The notes beneath the pieces are model-generated. The model did no database searches, had not been told where the DNA came from, and saw only the letters and a program-made list of their open reading frames with translations. Shown here piece after piece: positions 32,921 to 41,403 of a stretch of 64,000 nt of DNA. Position numbers and translations under genes: made by a program. The stretch lies in the NCBI RefSeq assembly GCF_030518795.1, contig NZ_CP130427.1, positions 4,278,001-4,342,000 of the forward strand, in the 5' to 3' direction. Every line of letters starts with the position of its first letter. Within the stretch, counting starts at the first letter, position 1. The stretch is from Micromonospora sp. NBRC 110009 (GTDB taxonomy: Bacteria > Actinomycetota > Actinomycetes > Mycobacteriales > Micromonosporaceae).

Positions 32921-34099
32921 ATGCTGAAGGTGGGGCTGACCGGCGGTATCGGATCCGGCAAGAGCGCGGTGGCGAACCGGCTCGCCGGGCTCGGCGCGGT
33001 GATCATCGACTCGGACCGGATCGCCCGCGAGGTGGTCGCCCCGGGCACCGACGGGCTGGCCGAGATCGTCGCCGCCTTCTCCGAGCGGGTCCTCGACCCG
33101 CAGGGCGGGCTGGACCGGGCGGCGCTGGGCGCGCTGGTCTTCGGTGACGAGGCCGCCCGCCGCCGGCTGGAGGCGATCACCCATCCCCGGGTCCGGGCGC
33201 GCAGCGCCGAGCTGGCCGTCGCGGCGCCCCCCGACGCCGTCGTGGTGAACGACGTGCCGCTGCTGGTGGAGGTGGGGCTCGCGCCGACGTACCACCTGGT
33301 GGTCGTGGTGCAGACGGCGGTGAGCACCCGGCTGGAGCGGCTGGCGCGGGCCCGGGGCATGGACCGCGCGGAGGTCGAACGGCGGATCGCCGCGCAGGCC
33401 GACGACGCCCGGCGGCAGGCGGCGGCCGACGTGGTCCTCAGCAACGACGGCAGCCTCGACGACCTGGACGCGGCGGTGGACGCGCTCTGGCGCGACCGGC
33501 TGGTGCCCTACGAGCGCAACGTCCGCGAGCGGCGCGCGGTGCGACCGGAGCGGGTGGCCCTCCGCGAACCCGACCCGACCTGGCCCCAGCAGTACGCCCG
33601 GCTCGCCGCGCGGATCCGCCACGCGGTCGGGGCCGACCTGCGCGTGGACCACATCGGCTCCACCGCGGTGCCCGGGCTGGCCGCGAAGGACGTCATCGAC
33701 ATCCAGCTCGCCGTGCCGTCGCTGGCGGAGGCGGACGGGCCGCTCGCCGAGCGGCTGGCCGACGCGGGGTTCCCCCGGCTGCCCGGCGACTGGTGGGACA
33801 ACCCGCGCCCGCCCGGCAGTGCCCACTGGGAGAAGCGGCTGCACGGCAGCGCCGACCCCGGCCGGCCGGTCCACCTGCACCTGCGCGTCGCCGGCTCACC
33901 CGGCTGGCGGTACGCGCTGATGATGCGCGACCACCTGCGCGCCGACCCGGCGCAGCGGGCCGCGTACCTGGGGGTCAAGCGGGAACTGGCGGCCACCGCC
34001 CCGGACAGCGCCACGTACGGGACGCTGAAGGACCCCTGGTTCGACGAGGAGCACCTGCGCGCCGAGGAGTGGGCCGCCCAGACCGGCTGGCGGCCCTGA
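32921..34099 (+). CDS. coaE: Dephospho-CoA kinase fused to GrpB (UPF0157) domain
   Basis: A 392-residue fusion. Residues 1-200 are CoaE, the last step of CoA synthesis (ATP-dependent phosphorylation of dephospho-CoA): P-loop GLTGGIGSGKSAVANRL, VIIDSDRIAREVVAPG, LDRAALGALVFGDEAARRRLEAITHP, NDVPLLVE. Residues about 215-392 are a GrpB/UPF0157 nucleotidyltransferase-like domain with VDHIGSTAVPGLAAKDVIDIQLAV, WEKRLHGSADPGRPVHLHLRV and FDEEH near the end. The same fusion is known in mycobacterial CoaE, where the C-terminal domain helps folding or regulation. ATG 32921 begins the conserved sequence; an in-frame GTG at 32900 is possible. Confidence 0.95.
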   Translation: MLKVGLTGGIGSGKSAVANRLAGLGAVIIDSDRIAREVVAPGTDGLAEIVAAFSERVLDPQGGLDRAALGALVFGDEAARRRLEAITHPRVRARSAELAVAAPPDAVVVNDVPLLVEVGLAPTYHLVVVVQTAVSTRLERLARARGMDRAEVERRIAAQADDARRQAAADVVLSNDGSLDDLDAAVDALWRDRLVPYERNVRERRAVRPERVALREPDPTWPQQYARLAARIRHAVGADLRVDHIGSTAVPGLAAKDVIDIQLAVPSLAEADGPLAERLADAGFPRLPGDWWDNPRPPGSAHWEKRLHGSADPGRPVHLHLRVAGSPGWRYALMMRDHLRADPAQRAAYLGVKRELAATAPDSATYGTLKDPWFDEEHLRAEEWAAQTGWRP

Positions 34100-34105
34100 G
34101 CCCGG

Positions 34106-36409
34106 TCAGCGGCGCTTCGGCGGGGCCTTGGCCGGTGCTGCGGCGCCCGGCAGCGCCGGCACCCGGCCGGGACTGAGGTCGAGCTGGGCCCAGAGGCCCC
34201 GCCCGGTCCGCAGCTCCAGCCGGCGCAGCAGGCCGTCCCGGTCCACCCAGTAGCGCAGCGCCGTCGGGCCGGTGCCCACCTCGATGACGTCCACGGTGCG
34301 GTCGGCCAACCGGTCGCCGCGCAGCCGGATCCCCGACCGGCCCGGCGCCGGCCCGGCGCCGGCCCGTAGCGCGGCGTCCAGCAGCCGGTCCAGCTCGTCG
34401 CCCGGGGGCCGCGCGGCCGACCAGGCGAGCCCGGCCGGCGGCGGCAGCGGCGGCGCGGCCGGCGGCTCCGCCGCCGGGCCGGGCACCGGGACCTCCGCGC
34501 GGGCCACCCGCCCGCCCCGCCACCGCAGCAGCGTCCTGGGCCCGGCCGCGTCGGCCTCCGCCACCGCCAGGTACGCGCCGGACTCCGCCCAGCTCAGCCA
34601 GCCGGCGCCGCGCAGGTTGGCGGTGGGGCCGAGCGGGGCGGTCAGGGTCAGCGTGGCGCCCCCGGCCGCGCGCAGCCGGGCGGGCAGCCGGGCCAGCCGG
34701 TCGGCCTCCCCGTCGGCGAGCGGGCGGGGCAGGCCGGGGCGGCCGCCCAGCGCGTCCACCGGCCGGAGCGTGGGCCGGTCGCTGCGTTCCAGCCGCACGG
34801 TGACCGGCCGGCCGTCCGGCAGCCGCCCCTCCAGCCGGTGCAGCCGGGCGTCCCGGTCGAGCCAGAGGCGGGGTTGCCGGGCGGGGTCGGCGCCCCGGCC
34901 GGACGGGTCCGCCGGCAGCGGGGCCCGGAGGATGGCGACCGGCATGCCGTCCGTGGTGTTCCCACCCAACCAGCGCGCCTCGGCCGACGGCGGGTCGGCC
35001 TGCGCCGCGCCGAGGCCGAGCAGCAGGTCACGTACGGCGGTCACGGCGCCGCCCGGCGACGGGTCGCGCAGCCGCCAGCGGTCGGCCGGCGGCACCAGCG
35101 GCGGGCCGGCAGTGGACGTCGCCGCCGGGTCGGGGCGCAGCACCACCGCCGACGCGGTGGCCTGGACCAGACCCCGCTCGGCGCCCGCACCCGGGCCGCC
35201 GACCTCCAGGTAGACCAGCGGCCGCGCCCAGTCGACCCAGCCGACCAGTTCCGTGCGGGCGCCGCCGGTACCGACCGAGGCGCGCACCCCCGCCCGGACG
35301 TCCCGCAGGTTGGTGACCCGCATCGCCGCGAGCCGCTCGGACTCCGCCGGGCTGAGCGGGCGCGCCGGGTCGGCCGGTTCGGGCGACCAGCTCAGCAGCC
35401 CGGCGACCAGCGCCGCCGCCGAGGCCACCGCGGTCACCCCGAGGGCGACCAGGAGCGCTCGGCGCCGGGTCGGCGGCTCCGGCGGGTCGCCCGTGCCGTC
35501 CAGCTCGGGCTCGGCCGGCGGCATCGAGTTGGTGCGCGCCGCCGGCCGGCTACGCCGGTGATGGCCCCGGCCGGGTCCGCGCGGCCCGGCGGCGGGCTCG
35601 GCACCGGGCACGGCACCACGGCGGACCCGTCCGACGCGGCCGCCGGTGGTCCCGCCTCCGGCCGGCACCGCCGACGGCTCGCCGCCGGGCCGTCCTCCCG
35701 TCGGCTCGCCGGGCACTCGGCCGGTGGCCGGGCCACCGGCTGCCGCGGCGGGCGTCGCCCCGGCGGGGCCGGCTGTCGGCGTGGCGGATGCCCGGCCGGT
35801 GGGCCGGCCGGGCGTCGGCTCGGCGGCCCGGCCGGGTGTCCGCTCGGCCGCGGGTTCGGTGGGCCGGCCGGGTGTCGGCTCGGCCGCGTGGTCGGCGGCC
35901 CGGCCGGTGGGCCGGCCGGGTGTCGGCTCGGTGGCGGGGGCGGCGCGGCCTCGGCCGGTGGCGGGGGGCTGCGGCCCGGCCGGGTCGGTCCCGGCGGCGT
36001 GGCGGTCGCCGCTGGTCGGGCTGTCCGGCGGGAGCGGAGCGGCGGGGCTGTCCGGCGGGACCGGCTCGGCGGGGCTGTCCGGCGGGGCGGGGTCAGCCGT
36101 GCCCGCCTCGGCGGGCGCGTCGGAGGTGGGGCGCGGAGCGGCGTCGCGGGACGGGGTGCGCCGGGAAGGGCGTCCGGGGGAGGTCTCCACGAGTGGAGAA
36201 CGCGGCGGCCGGGGCTCGGGTGACGAGTAGGGGCGCTCGCGGCGGCCGGTCTGCGCCTCCAGCGCGACCACCTCGGGTGCGCACGCCGGTCGTCCCGGGT
36301 GCTGCGACCCCGGTGCCGGGGGCGGCCGGGCCCCGGAGGGGCGGCCACCGGCCCGGTCGGCCGCCGCGAGCGGCCTACGGTAGGAGCCTAGCCGGGTGAG
36401 ATCGGCCAC
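34106..36409 (-). CDS. Pro/Ala-rich single-pass membrane protein with repeat region
   Basis: Up to 767 residues. Residues 50-300 are a Pro/Thr/Ala/Glu-rich low-complexity region with PTPGRP and PPDSPA repeats. One transmembrane helix lies near 330-350 (RRRALLVALGVTAVASAAALVAGLLSW), preceded by Arg residues, so the N terminus is cytoplasmic and about 410 residues are outside. The outer part has beta-strand-like repeats (MRVTNLRDVRAGVRASVGTGGARTELVGWVDWARPLVYLEV; GATLTLTAPLGPTANLRGAGWLSWAESGAYLAV; LADRTVDVIEVGTGPTALRYWVDRDG), reminiscent of LolA/LppX-like lipid carriers, but I am unsure. Start uncertain: a good promoter (TTGTGT-17-TAGGCT) overlaps the first codons, so translation may begin at GTG 36271 or later. 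Confidence 0.7.
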   Translation of the reverse strand: MADLTRLGSYRRPLAAADRAGGRPSGARPPPAPGSQHPGRPACAPEVVALEAQTGRRERPYSSPEPRPPRSPLVETSPGRPSRRTPSRDAAPRPTSDAPAEAGTADPAPPDSPAEPVPPDSPAAPLPPDSPTSGDRHAAGTDPAGPQPPATGRGRAAPATEPTPGRPTGRAADHAAEPTPGRPTEPAAERTPGRAAEPTPGRPTGRASATPTAGPAGATPAAAAGGPATGRVPGEPTGGRPGGEPSAVPAGGGTTGGRVGRVRRGAVPGAEPAAGPRGPGRGHHRRSRPAARTNSMPPAEPELDGTGDPPEPPTRRRALLVALGVTAVASAAALVAGLLSWSPEPADPARPLSPAESERLAAMRVTNLRDVRAGVRASVGTGGARTELVGWVDWARPLVYLEVGGPGAGAERGLVQATASAVVLRPDPAATSTAGPPLVPPADRWRLRDPSPGGAVTAVRDLLLGLGAAQADPPSAEARWLGGNTTDGMPVAILRAPLPADPSGRGADPARQPRLWLDRDARLHRLEGRLPDGRPVTVRLERSDRPTLRPVDALGGRPGLPRPLADGEADRLARLPARLRAAGGATLTLTAPLGPTANLRGAGWLSWAESGAYLAVAEADAAGPRTLLRWRGGRVARAEVPVPGPAAEPPAAPPLPPPAGLAWSAARPPGDELDRLLDAALRAGAGPAPGRSGIRLRGDRLADRTVDVIEVGTGPTALRYWVDRDGLLRRLELRTGRGLWAQLDLSPGRVPALPGAAAPAKAPPKRR
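35798..35935 (-). repeat. PTPGRP-coding degenerate tandem repeats
   Basis: On the minus strand this stretch encodes EPTPGRPTGRAADHAA, EPTPGRPTEPAAE, RTPGRAA, EPTPGRPTGRA: four imperfect units built on (E/R)(P)TPGR. Repeats are easily gained or lost here. Confidence 0.7.
36018..36090 (-). repeat. Three 27-bp tandem repeats (PPDSPA-coding)
   Basis: GGGCTGTCCGGCGGG recurs at 36018, 36045 and 36072, exactly 27 bp apart. On the minus strand it encodes PPDSPAEPV, PPDSPAAPL and PPDSPTSG. Confidence 0.75.
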
Positions 36410-36413
36410 ACAA
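36385..36413 (-). promoter_or_regulatory. Promoter TTGTGT-17-TAGGCT overlapping the membrane-protein start
   Basis: On the minus strand the -35 TTGTGT (36413-36408), 17-bp spacer and -10 TAGGCT (36390-36385) form a strong consensus. The transcript would start near 36378, inside the first codons of the longest frame, so the real start codon should be downstream. Confidence 0.5.
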
Positions 36414-36476
36414 TGGGAATATCGAGGCCGATCACGGAGCGTCCGTGGTCGGCCGGGAAGTGTCGGACCTCGGGCG

Positions 36477-36482
36477 TACCGT
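36477..36482 (+). promoter_or_regulatory. -10 element (TACCGT), leaderless uvrB
   Basis: TACCGT ends 7 nt before ATG 36490 and no Shine-Dalgarno is visible. I looked for an actinobacterial LexA box nearby and did not find one. Confidence 0.4.
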
Positions 36483-36489
36483 TGACGGC

Positions 36490-38598
36490 ATGGCGCTCGA
36501 CATTCCCCGGCTCGACGGCCGCTTCCAGGTCGTCAGCGAGTTCCAGCCGGCTGGCGACCAGCCGGCTGCCATCGACGAGCTTGAGCGTCGCGTGCGGCGC
36601 GGCGACCGTAACACGGTGCTGCTCGGCGCGACCGGCACCGGCAAGAGCGCCACCACGGCGTGGCTGGTCGAGCGGCTGCAGCGGCCCACCCTGGTGCTCG
36701 CGCCCAACAAGACCCTCGCCGCCCAGCTCGCCAAGGAGTTCAGCGAGCTGCTCCCGCACAACGCGGTGGAATACTTCGTCTCCTACTACGACTACTACCA
36801 GCCCGAGGCGTACATCCCGCAGACCGACACCTACATCGAGAAGGACTCCTCGATCAACGAGGAGGTCGAGCGGCTGCGGCACTCGGCGACCATGTCGCTG
36901 CTCACCCGCCGCGACGTGATCGTGGTGGCGACGGTCTCCGCGATCTACGGCCTGGGCACCCCGGAGGAATACCTGGACCGCGCGGTCCGGGTCGCCGTCG
37001 GGCAGGAGCTCGACCGCGACCAGCTGCTCCGCCGCCTGGTCGACATCCAGTACACGCGCAACGACATGGCCTTCCAGCGCGGCACGTTCCGGGTCCGCGG
37101 CGACACGCTGGAGATCATCCCGGCGTACGAGGAGCTGGCCGTCCGGATCGAGCTGTTCGGCGACGAGATCGAGAAGCTCTACTACCTCAACCCGCTGACG
37201 GGCGACGTGGTCCGCGAGGTCAACCAGCTGATGATCTTCCCGGCCACGCACTACGCGGCCGGTCCGGAGCGGATGGAGCGGGCCATCCGCGACATCGAGA
37301 CCGAGCTGGGCGAGCGGCTGGCCGAGCTGGAGCGGCAGGGCAAGCTGCTGGAGGCGCAGCGGCTGCGGATGCGCACCACCTACGACATCGAGATGATGCG
37401 CCAGGTCGGGTTCTGCTCCGGCATCGAGAACTACTCGATGCACATCGACGGCCGGCTGCCCGGCAGCCCGCCGCACTGCCTCCTCGACTACTTCCCCGAC
37501 GACTTCCTCACCGTGGTCGACGAGTCGCACGTGACGATCCCGCAGATCGGCGGCATGTACGAGGGCGACGCGTCCCGGAAGCGGATGCTGATCGACCACG
37601 GCTTCCGGCTGCCCAGCGCCGCCGACAACCGGCCGCTGCGCTTCGACGAGTTCCTGGAGCGGGTCGGGCAGATGGTCTTCCTCTCCGCCACCCCCGGCCC
37701 GTGGGAGCAGGAGCAGGCCCAGGGCGAGTTCGTCGAGCAGGTGATCCGCCCCACCGGCCTGATCGACCCGGAGGTCGTCGTCAAGCCCACCAAGGGCCAG
37801 ATCGACGACCTGATGCACGAGATCAAGCTGCGCACCGAGCGGGACGAGCGGGTGCTGGTCACCACGCTGACCAAGAAGATGGCCGAGGACCTCTCCGACT
37901 ACCTCCTGGAGAACGGCATCCGGGTGCGCTACCTGCACTCCGAGGTCGACACGCTGCGCCGGGTGGAGCTGCTGCGCGAGCTGCGCAAGGGCGACTACGA
38001 CGTGCTGGTCGGCATCAACCTGCTCCGCGAGGGTCTCGACCTGCCCGAGGTCTCCCTGGTGGCGATCCTCGACGCCGACAAGGAGGGCTTCCTGCGCAGC
38101 GGCCGGTCGCTGATCCAGACCATCGGTCGGGCCGCCCGTAACGTCTCCGGCCAGGTCCACATGTACGCCGACAAGATCACCCCGTCGATGGCGGACGCGA
38201 TCGAGGAGACCAACCGGCGCCGGGCGAAGCAGATCGCGCACAACGAGGCGCACGGGATCAGCCCGGAGCCGCTGCGCAAGAAGATCCACGACATCCTCGA
38301 CGACATCTATCGCGAGGCGGAGGACACCGAGAACAGCCGGGTCGGCGGGGCCGTCCGGCAGCTGTCCCGGGGCAAGGCGCCGGTCAAGGAGACCCGCAGT
38401 CGCGGTCGGGGCGGCGCGGCCACCCCGTCCCGGGAGGGGATGGCCCGGGCCGACCTGGCCAACCTCATCCAGGAGCTCAACGACCAGATGCTCGCCGCCG
38501 CGCGGGAGCTGCAGTTCGAGCTGGCCGCCCGGATCCGGGACGAGGTCGCCGACCTCAAGAAGGAACTGCGCGGGATGGACGCCGCCGGCGTGAAGTGA
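36490..38598 (+). CDS. uvrB: Excinuclease ABC subunit B
   Basis: A 702-residue UvrB, the helicase-like damage-verification subunit of nucleotide excision repair. Walker A LLGATGTGKSATTAWL (about 40-55), the beta-hairpin region VEYFVSYYDYYQPEAYIPQTDTYIEKDSSIN, Walker B-like LTVVDESHVTIPQIGGMYEGD, MVFLSATPGPWE, helicase motifs V and VI in VLVGINLLREGLDLPEVSLVAILDADKEGFLRS and SLIQTIGRAARN, and a C-terminal UVR domain (LIQELNDQMLAAARELQFELAARIRDEVADLKKEL) that binds UvrC. ATG 36490 opens the conserved MALDIPRL sequence. Confidence 0.97.
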   Translation: MALDIPRLDGRFQVVSEFQPAGDQPAAIDELERRVRRGDRNTVLLGATGTGKSATTAWLVERLQRPTLVLAPNKTLAAQLAKEFSELLPHNAVEYFVSYYDYYQPEAYIPQTDTYIEKDSSINEEVERLRHSATMSLLTRRDVIVVATVSAIYGLGTPEEYLDRAVRVAVGQELDRDQLLRRLVDIQYTRNDMAFQRGTFRVRGDTLEIIPAYEELAVRIELFGDEIEKLYYLNPLTGDVVREVNQLMIFPATHYAAGPERMERAIRDIETELGERLAELERQGKLLEAQRLRMRTTYDIEMMRQVGFCSGIENYSMHIDGRLPGSPPHCLLDYFPDDFLTVVDESHVTIPQIGGMYEGDASRKRMLIDHGFRLPSAADNRPLRFDEFLERVGQMVFLSATPGPWEQEQAQGEFVEQVIRPTGLIDPEVVVKPTKGQIDDLMHEIKLRTERDERVLVTTLTKKMAEDLSDYLLENGIRVRYLHSEVDTLRRVELLRELRKGDYDVLVGINLLREGLDLPEVSLVAILDADKEGFLRSGRSLIQTIGRAARNVSGQVHMYADKITPSMADAIEETNRRRAKQIAHNEAHGISPEPLRKKIHDILDDIYREAEDTENSRVGGAVRQLSRGKAPVKETRSRGRGGAATPSREGMARADLANLIQELNDQMLAAARELQFELAARIRDEVADLKKELRGMDAAGVK

Positions 38599-38614
38599 CG
38601 GCTCGGGGAGCGGG

Positions 38615-39472
38615 GTGGACGGCGTGCTGACCGAGGCGGTCGTCGGCCTCCCCGATCCCCGGCTGCGCCCGTACGTGGACCGCTACCTCGGCTACCGGGA
38701 GTACGCGGCCCGTCCCCTGGTCCGCCGCGAGGTGGCCGGCGCCTTCGTGGTGCTGATCCTCGGCTGGGGAGCCCCGCTCGACGTCACCGACCCGCGGGCC
38801 GCCGGGCGGGGCGCGTACGGGGTGAACGCGTTCGTGGCCGGCCCGTTCGACGGGTACTGCGCGACGCGGACGGTGGGTGCGGGCGCCGGGGTGCAGGTGC
38901 TGCTGACGCCGCCGGCCGCCCGCCGGCTGCTCGGGCTGCCGCTGGGTGAGCTGGCCAACCGCGCCGTGCCGGTGGACCGGCTGGGCCGCTGGCTGGAGCG
39001 GCTCCGCGACGAGTTGGCCGGCCTGGCCGACTGGCCGGGGCGGTTCGCCCGGCTCGACGCCGCCCTCGCCGGCCGGCTGGCCCTCGCCGGGCCGGTCGAC
39101 CGGCGCCTGCTGCGCGCCTGGCGGCTGCTCGACGGCAGCGGCGGCGGGGTCGGTGTCGCCGCGCTGGCCGACGAGACCGGCTGGAGCCGGCGGCACTTCG
39201 CGGTGGTGTTCCGGCGCGAGTTCGGTCTGCTCCCGAAGACCGTGGCGCGGCTGCTGCGCTTCCAGCGGGCGTACGCGACGCTGGGCCGGGAGCTGATCAC
39301 GGCGCCGGCCGGCGGGGCGGGGCAGCTCGGGGCCGCCCGGGCGGGCTGGGCCGAGCTGGCGGCCCGCTGCGGGTACTACGACCAGTCGCACCTGATCCGG
39401 GAGTTCCGGGAGTTCGCCGGCGCCACCCCGGCGGCCATGGCCCAGGGGTCACATTCGTCCAATCCCCGCTGA
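38615..39472 (+). CDS. AraC-family transcriptional regulator
   Basis: A 285-residue regulator. The N-terminal ~170 residues resemble the sensing domain of AraC proteins of the DUF6597 type (RLRPYVDRYLGYREYAARPLVRREVAGAFVVLILGWG; FVAGPFDGYCATRTVGAGAGVQVLLTPPAARRLLGLPLGEL). The C-terminal HTH pair is VAALADETGWSRRHFAVVFRREFGLLPKTVARLLRFQRA and WAELAARCGYYDQSHLIREFREFAGATPAAM. GTG 38615 has GGGGAG 4 nt upstream; it begins 16 bp after uvrB but is functionally unrelated. It may regulate the following glyoxalase-type gene, which is frameshifted here. Confidence 0.9.
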   Translation: MDGVLTEAVVGLPDPRLRPYVDRYLGYREYAARPLVRREVAGAFVVLILGWGAPLDVTDPRAAGRGAYGVNAFVAGPFDGYCATRTVGAGAGVQVLLTPPAARRLLGLPLGELANRAVPVDRLGRWLERLRDELAGLADWPGRFARLDAALAGRLALAGPVDRRLLRAWRLLDGSGGGVGVAALADETGWSRRHFAVVFRREFGLLPKTVARLLRFQRAYATLGRELITAPAGGAGQLGAARAGWAELAARCGYYDQSHLIREFREFAGATPAAMAQGSHSSNPR

Positions 39473-39496
39473 CGGCACCGGCGGCAGACTCGGGGC

Positions 39497-39861
39497 ATGG
39501 GAAACCTCTACCCGGTCCTCCGGTACCCCGACGCCCACGCCGCCATCGACTTCCTCCGGTCCGCGTTCAGCCTGACCGTGCACGAGGTGCACGAGGGGCC
39601 GGACGGCGTGGTGCGGCACGCGCAGCTCGGCTACGGCGACGGCCTCGTCATCCTCGGCACCGGGCCCGCCCCCGCCTCCCGCCCGGCCGACGACGCCGCG
39701 TCTACGTGGTGGTGGACGACGTCGACCGGCACCACGAGCGGGCCCGGGCGGCCGGCGCGGAGATCGTCCGGCCGCCCTTTGACACCGACTACGGCTCCCG
39801 CGACTACGTGGCCCGGGACCTGTCCGGGCTGGTCTGGTCGTTCGGCACGTACCGGCCCTGA
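39497..39861 (+). pseudogene. VOC/glyoxalase-type gene with a one-base frameshift
   Basis: Translation starts well (MGNLYPVLRYPDAHAAIDFL, VRHAQLGYGDGLVILG) as a VOC-superfamily protein of the PhnB-like group. Near 39690 the family sequence jumps to another frame: after ADDA the continuation RVYVVVDDVDRHHERARAAG, IVRPPFDTDYGSRDY, DLSGLVWSFGTYRP and stop TGA (39859-39861) lies one base away. One missing C in the GCCGCG at about 39692 would restore a ~122-residue protein. Either a real loss-of-function mutation or a sequencing error in a GC run. Otherwise it would pair with the AraC gene upstream. Confidence 0.85.
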
Positions 39862-39971
39862 CGCGGTGCCCGGCGCCCGTCGAGGCGCGATTCCCGCCTC
39901 GATCGCACTGAGCGAGCGAGGTATTGCCCTCCGTGACGGTCGTGCGTACTCTCCGTCGGTGGGAGGCGCGC

Positions 39972-40886
39972 ATGCCGTTGTCAGCAAGTCCTGTGGTCCG
40001 CCGGGCGCGGCTCGGCGCGGAGCTGCGCCGGCTGCGCCACCGGGAGTCGCTCACCCTCGAGCAGGTCTGCGACCGGCTCGGCTGGGCGTCCACGTCCAAG
40101 CTGTCCCGCATCGAGCTGGGTCAGAGCCGGCCCGACCTGGCCGACGTGCTCGACCTGCTCGACGTCTACCAGGTGCCGCCCGGCCAGCGGGACGGGCTGA
40201 TCGTCATCGCCCGCGACGCCGCCACGGGGCGCGGCTGGTCCAAGGCGCTGGGCGAGATGGGGGAGCGGCAGCGGGCGTACGCCGAGCTGGAGGCGGGCGC
40301 CGCCCGCATCGTCGAGTACCAAGCCGCCGTGGTGCCGGGGCTGCTCCAGACCCCGGAATACGCCCGGCTGCGGGTGGCCGCCGGGGCGCTGCTCTGCGAC
40401 GGGGTGGACGTGGAGGCCGACGTGCGGGCCCGCGCGGTGCGTCAGGAACTGTTCGGGCGGCCGGATCCACCCCACTACACCGCCCTGCTCGACGAGCGGG
40501 TCTGCGACCCGGGCGGCACCCCGGCCGACGTCTGGCACGACCAGCTGCGGCACCTGGTCGCCCTCGCCGAGCGGCCGCAGGTCACCGTCCGGCTGCTGCC
40601 TCGCGACGCGGCTCCGCACGGCGGGGTCCACCCGCTGACGGCCTTCTCCTACTACGCGTACCCGGATCCGGCGGACCCGCGGACCGTGCTGGTGGAGACC
40701 CTCACCACCGATCTGCGGCTGGCCGGCCCGGCGGACATCGACCGGTATGAGCGGTTGATCGACTGGCTGCTGGCGGCGGCGCTGCCGGCGGACGCGTCGG
40801 CCGAACTGCTGGCCGGTCTCATCGGGCCGGCGGCCGTGCCCCGGCCGCGCGAGCCCCGGGACGCCCCGCTTCCCGCGGCGCACTGA
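39972..40886 (+). CDS. XRE/HTH regulator with DUF5753 domain
   Basis: A 304-residue regulator. The N-terminal Cro/C1-type HTH (RARLGAELRRLRHRESLTLEQVCDRLGWASTSKLSRIELGQSRP) is followed by DUF5753 (about 105-285; YEL-like EAGAARIVEYQAAVVPGLLQTPEYAR, VRQELF, YTALLDERVCDPGG, FSYYAYPDPADPRTVLVETLTTDLRL). This architecture is widespread in Streptomyces and Micromonospora, often beside a small DUF397 gene; none is visible here. ATG 39972 has GGGAGG 5 nt upstream, and TACTCT at 39946-39951 could be the -10. Confidence 0.92.
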   Translation: MPLSASPVVRRARLGAELRRLRHRESLTLEQVCDRLGWASTSKLSRIELGQSRPDLADVLDLLDVYQVPPGQRDGLIVIARDAATGRGWSKALGEMGERQRAYAELEAGAARIVEYQAAVVPGLLQTPEYARLRVAAGALLCDGVDVEADVRARAVRQELFGRPDPPHYTALLDERVCDPGGTPADVWHDQLRHLVALAERPQVTVRLLPRDAAPHGGVHPLTAFSYYAYPDPADPRTVLVETLTTDLRLAGPADIDRYERLIDWLLAAALPADASAELLAGLIGPAAVPRPREPRDAPLPAAH

Positions 40887-41006
40887 CCGCGGCCGGGTCA
40901 GGCCGCGCGCCATGAGACGCGCCGCCGCCGGGCCCGGCGCCCCCGATGACCGTCGGGACCGGCGACCGGCGCGTCGGGACCTACGCTATGTCCCCGGTAC
41001 GACAGT

Positions 41007-41300
41007 TCAGGCGGGCACGTCCACGAAATGCTCGACCAGCGGCGGGCCGGCGAAGTGCGGGCCGATCAGCGCCCGCCACTGGGGGAAGCGCTCGCTCTGC
41101 CGGAAGTTGACGTCGTGCGCCTCCACCGAGTCCCACTCCACCAGCAGCACGAACCGGGACGGTGACTCCACGCCCCGGGTCATCCGCACCGAGCGGCACC
41201 CCTCCGTGCCGGCGAGGATCGGGCGCGCCTGCGCGTAGGCGGCGGCGAAGTCGTCCTCGTGTCCGGGCGTCACGTCGATCAGCGCGACCTCAAGAACCAT
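41007..41300 (-). CDS. Antibiotic biosynthesis monooxygenase (ABM) domain protein
   Basis: A 97-residue dimeric ferredoxin-like ABM protein: LEVALIDVTPGHEDDFAAAYAQARPILAGTEGCRSVRMTRGVESPSRFVLLVEWDSVEAHDVNFRQSERFPQWRALIGPHFAGPPLVEHF. The FVLLVEWDSVEAH strand-helix with conserved Trp and His and the FPQWR helix are typical. Members include cofactor-free quinone monooxygenases and heme oxygenases; a defined role cannot be assigned. GAGGCT ends 7 nt before ATG 41300. It is divergent from pnuC. Confidence 0.88.
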   Translation of the reverse strand: MVLEVALIDVTPGHEDDFAAAYAQARPILAGTEGCRSVRMTRGVESPSRFVLLVEWDSVEAHDVNFRQSERFPQWRALIGPHFAGPPLVEHFVDVPA

Positions 41301-41370
41301 GCCCCGAAGCCTCGCACGCGGGTCCCGGCCGCACGGTTCCGGGGGCTGTTCCGTCCCGCCGTCCGGCCTC

Positions 41371-41376
41371 TAGGGT
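41371..41376 (+). promoter_or_regulatory. -10 element (TAGGGT) of the pnuC-nadR operon
   Basis: TAGGGT lies 27 bp before ATG 41404, with Shine-Dalgarno GGGGGAGG between. A weak -35 GTTCCG is 17 bp upstream. Confidence 0.45.
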
Positions 41377-41403
41377 GGGCGCGGGTAAACGGGGGAGGAA
41401 CTC

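Noticed and set aside
36415..36489. SOS box upstream of uvrB (and before uvrA)
   Set aside because: No CGAAC-N4-GTTCG or close variant was found in either upstream region.
41007..41300. Biosynthetic gene cluster around the ABM protein
   Set aside because: No PKS, NRPS, terpene or RiPP genes are adjacent; the ABM domain is a common stand-alone protein.
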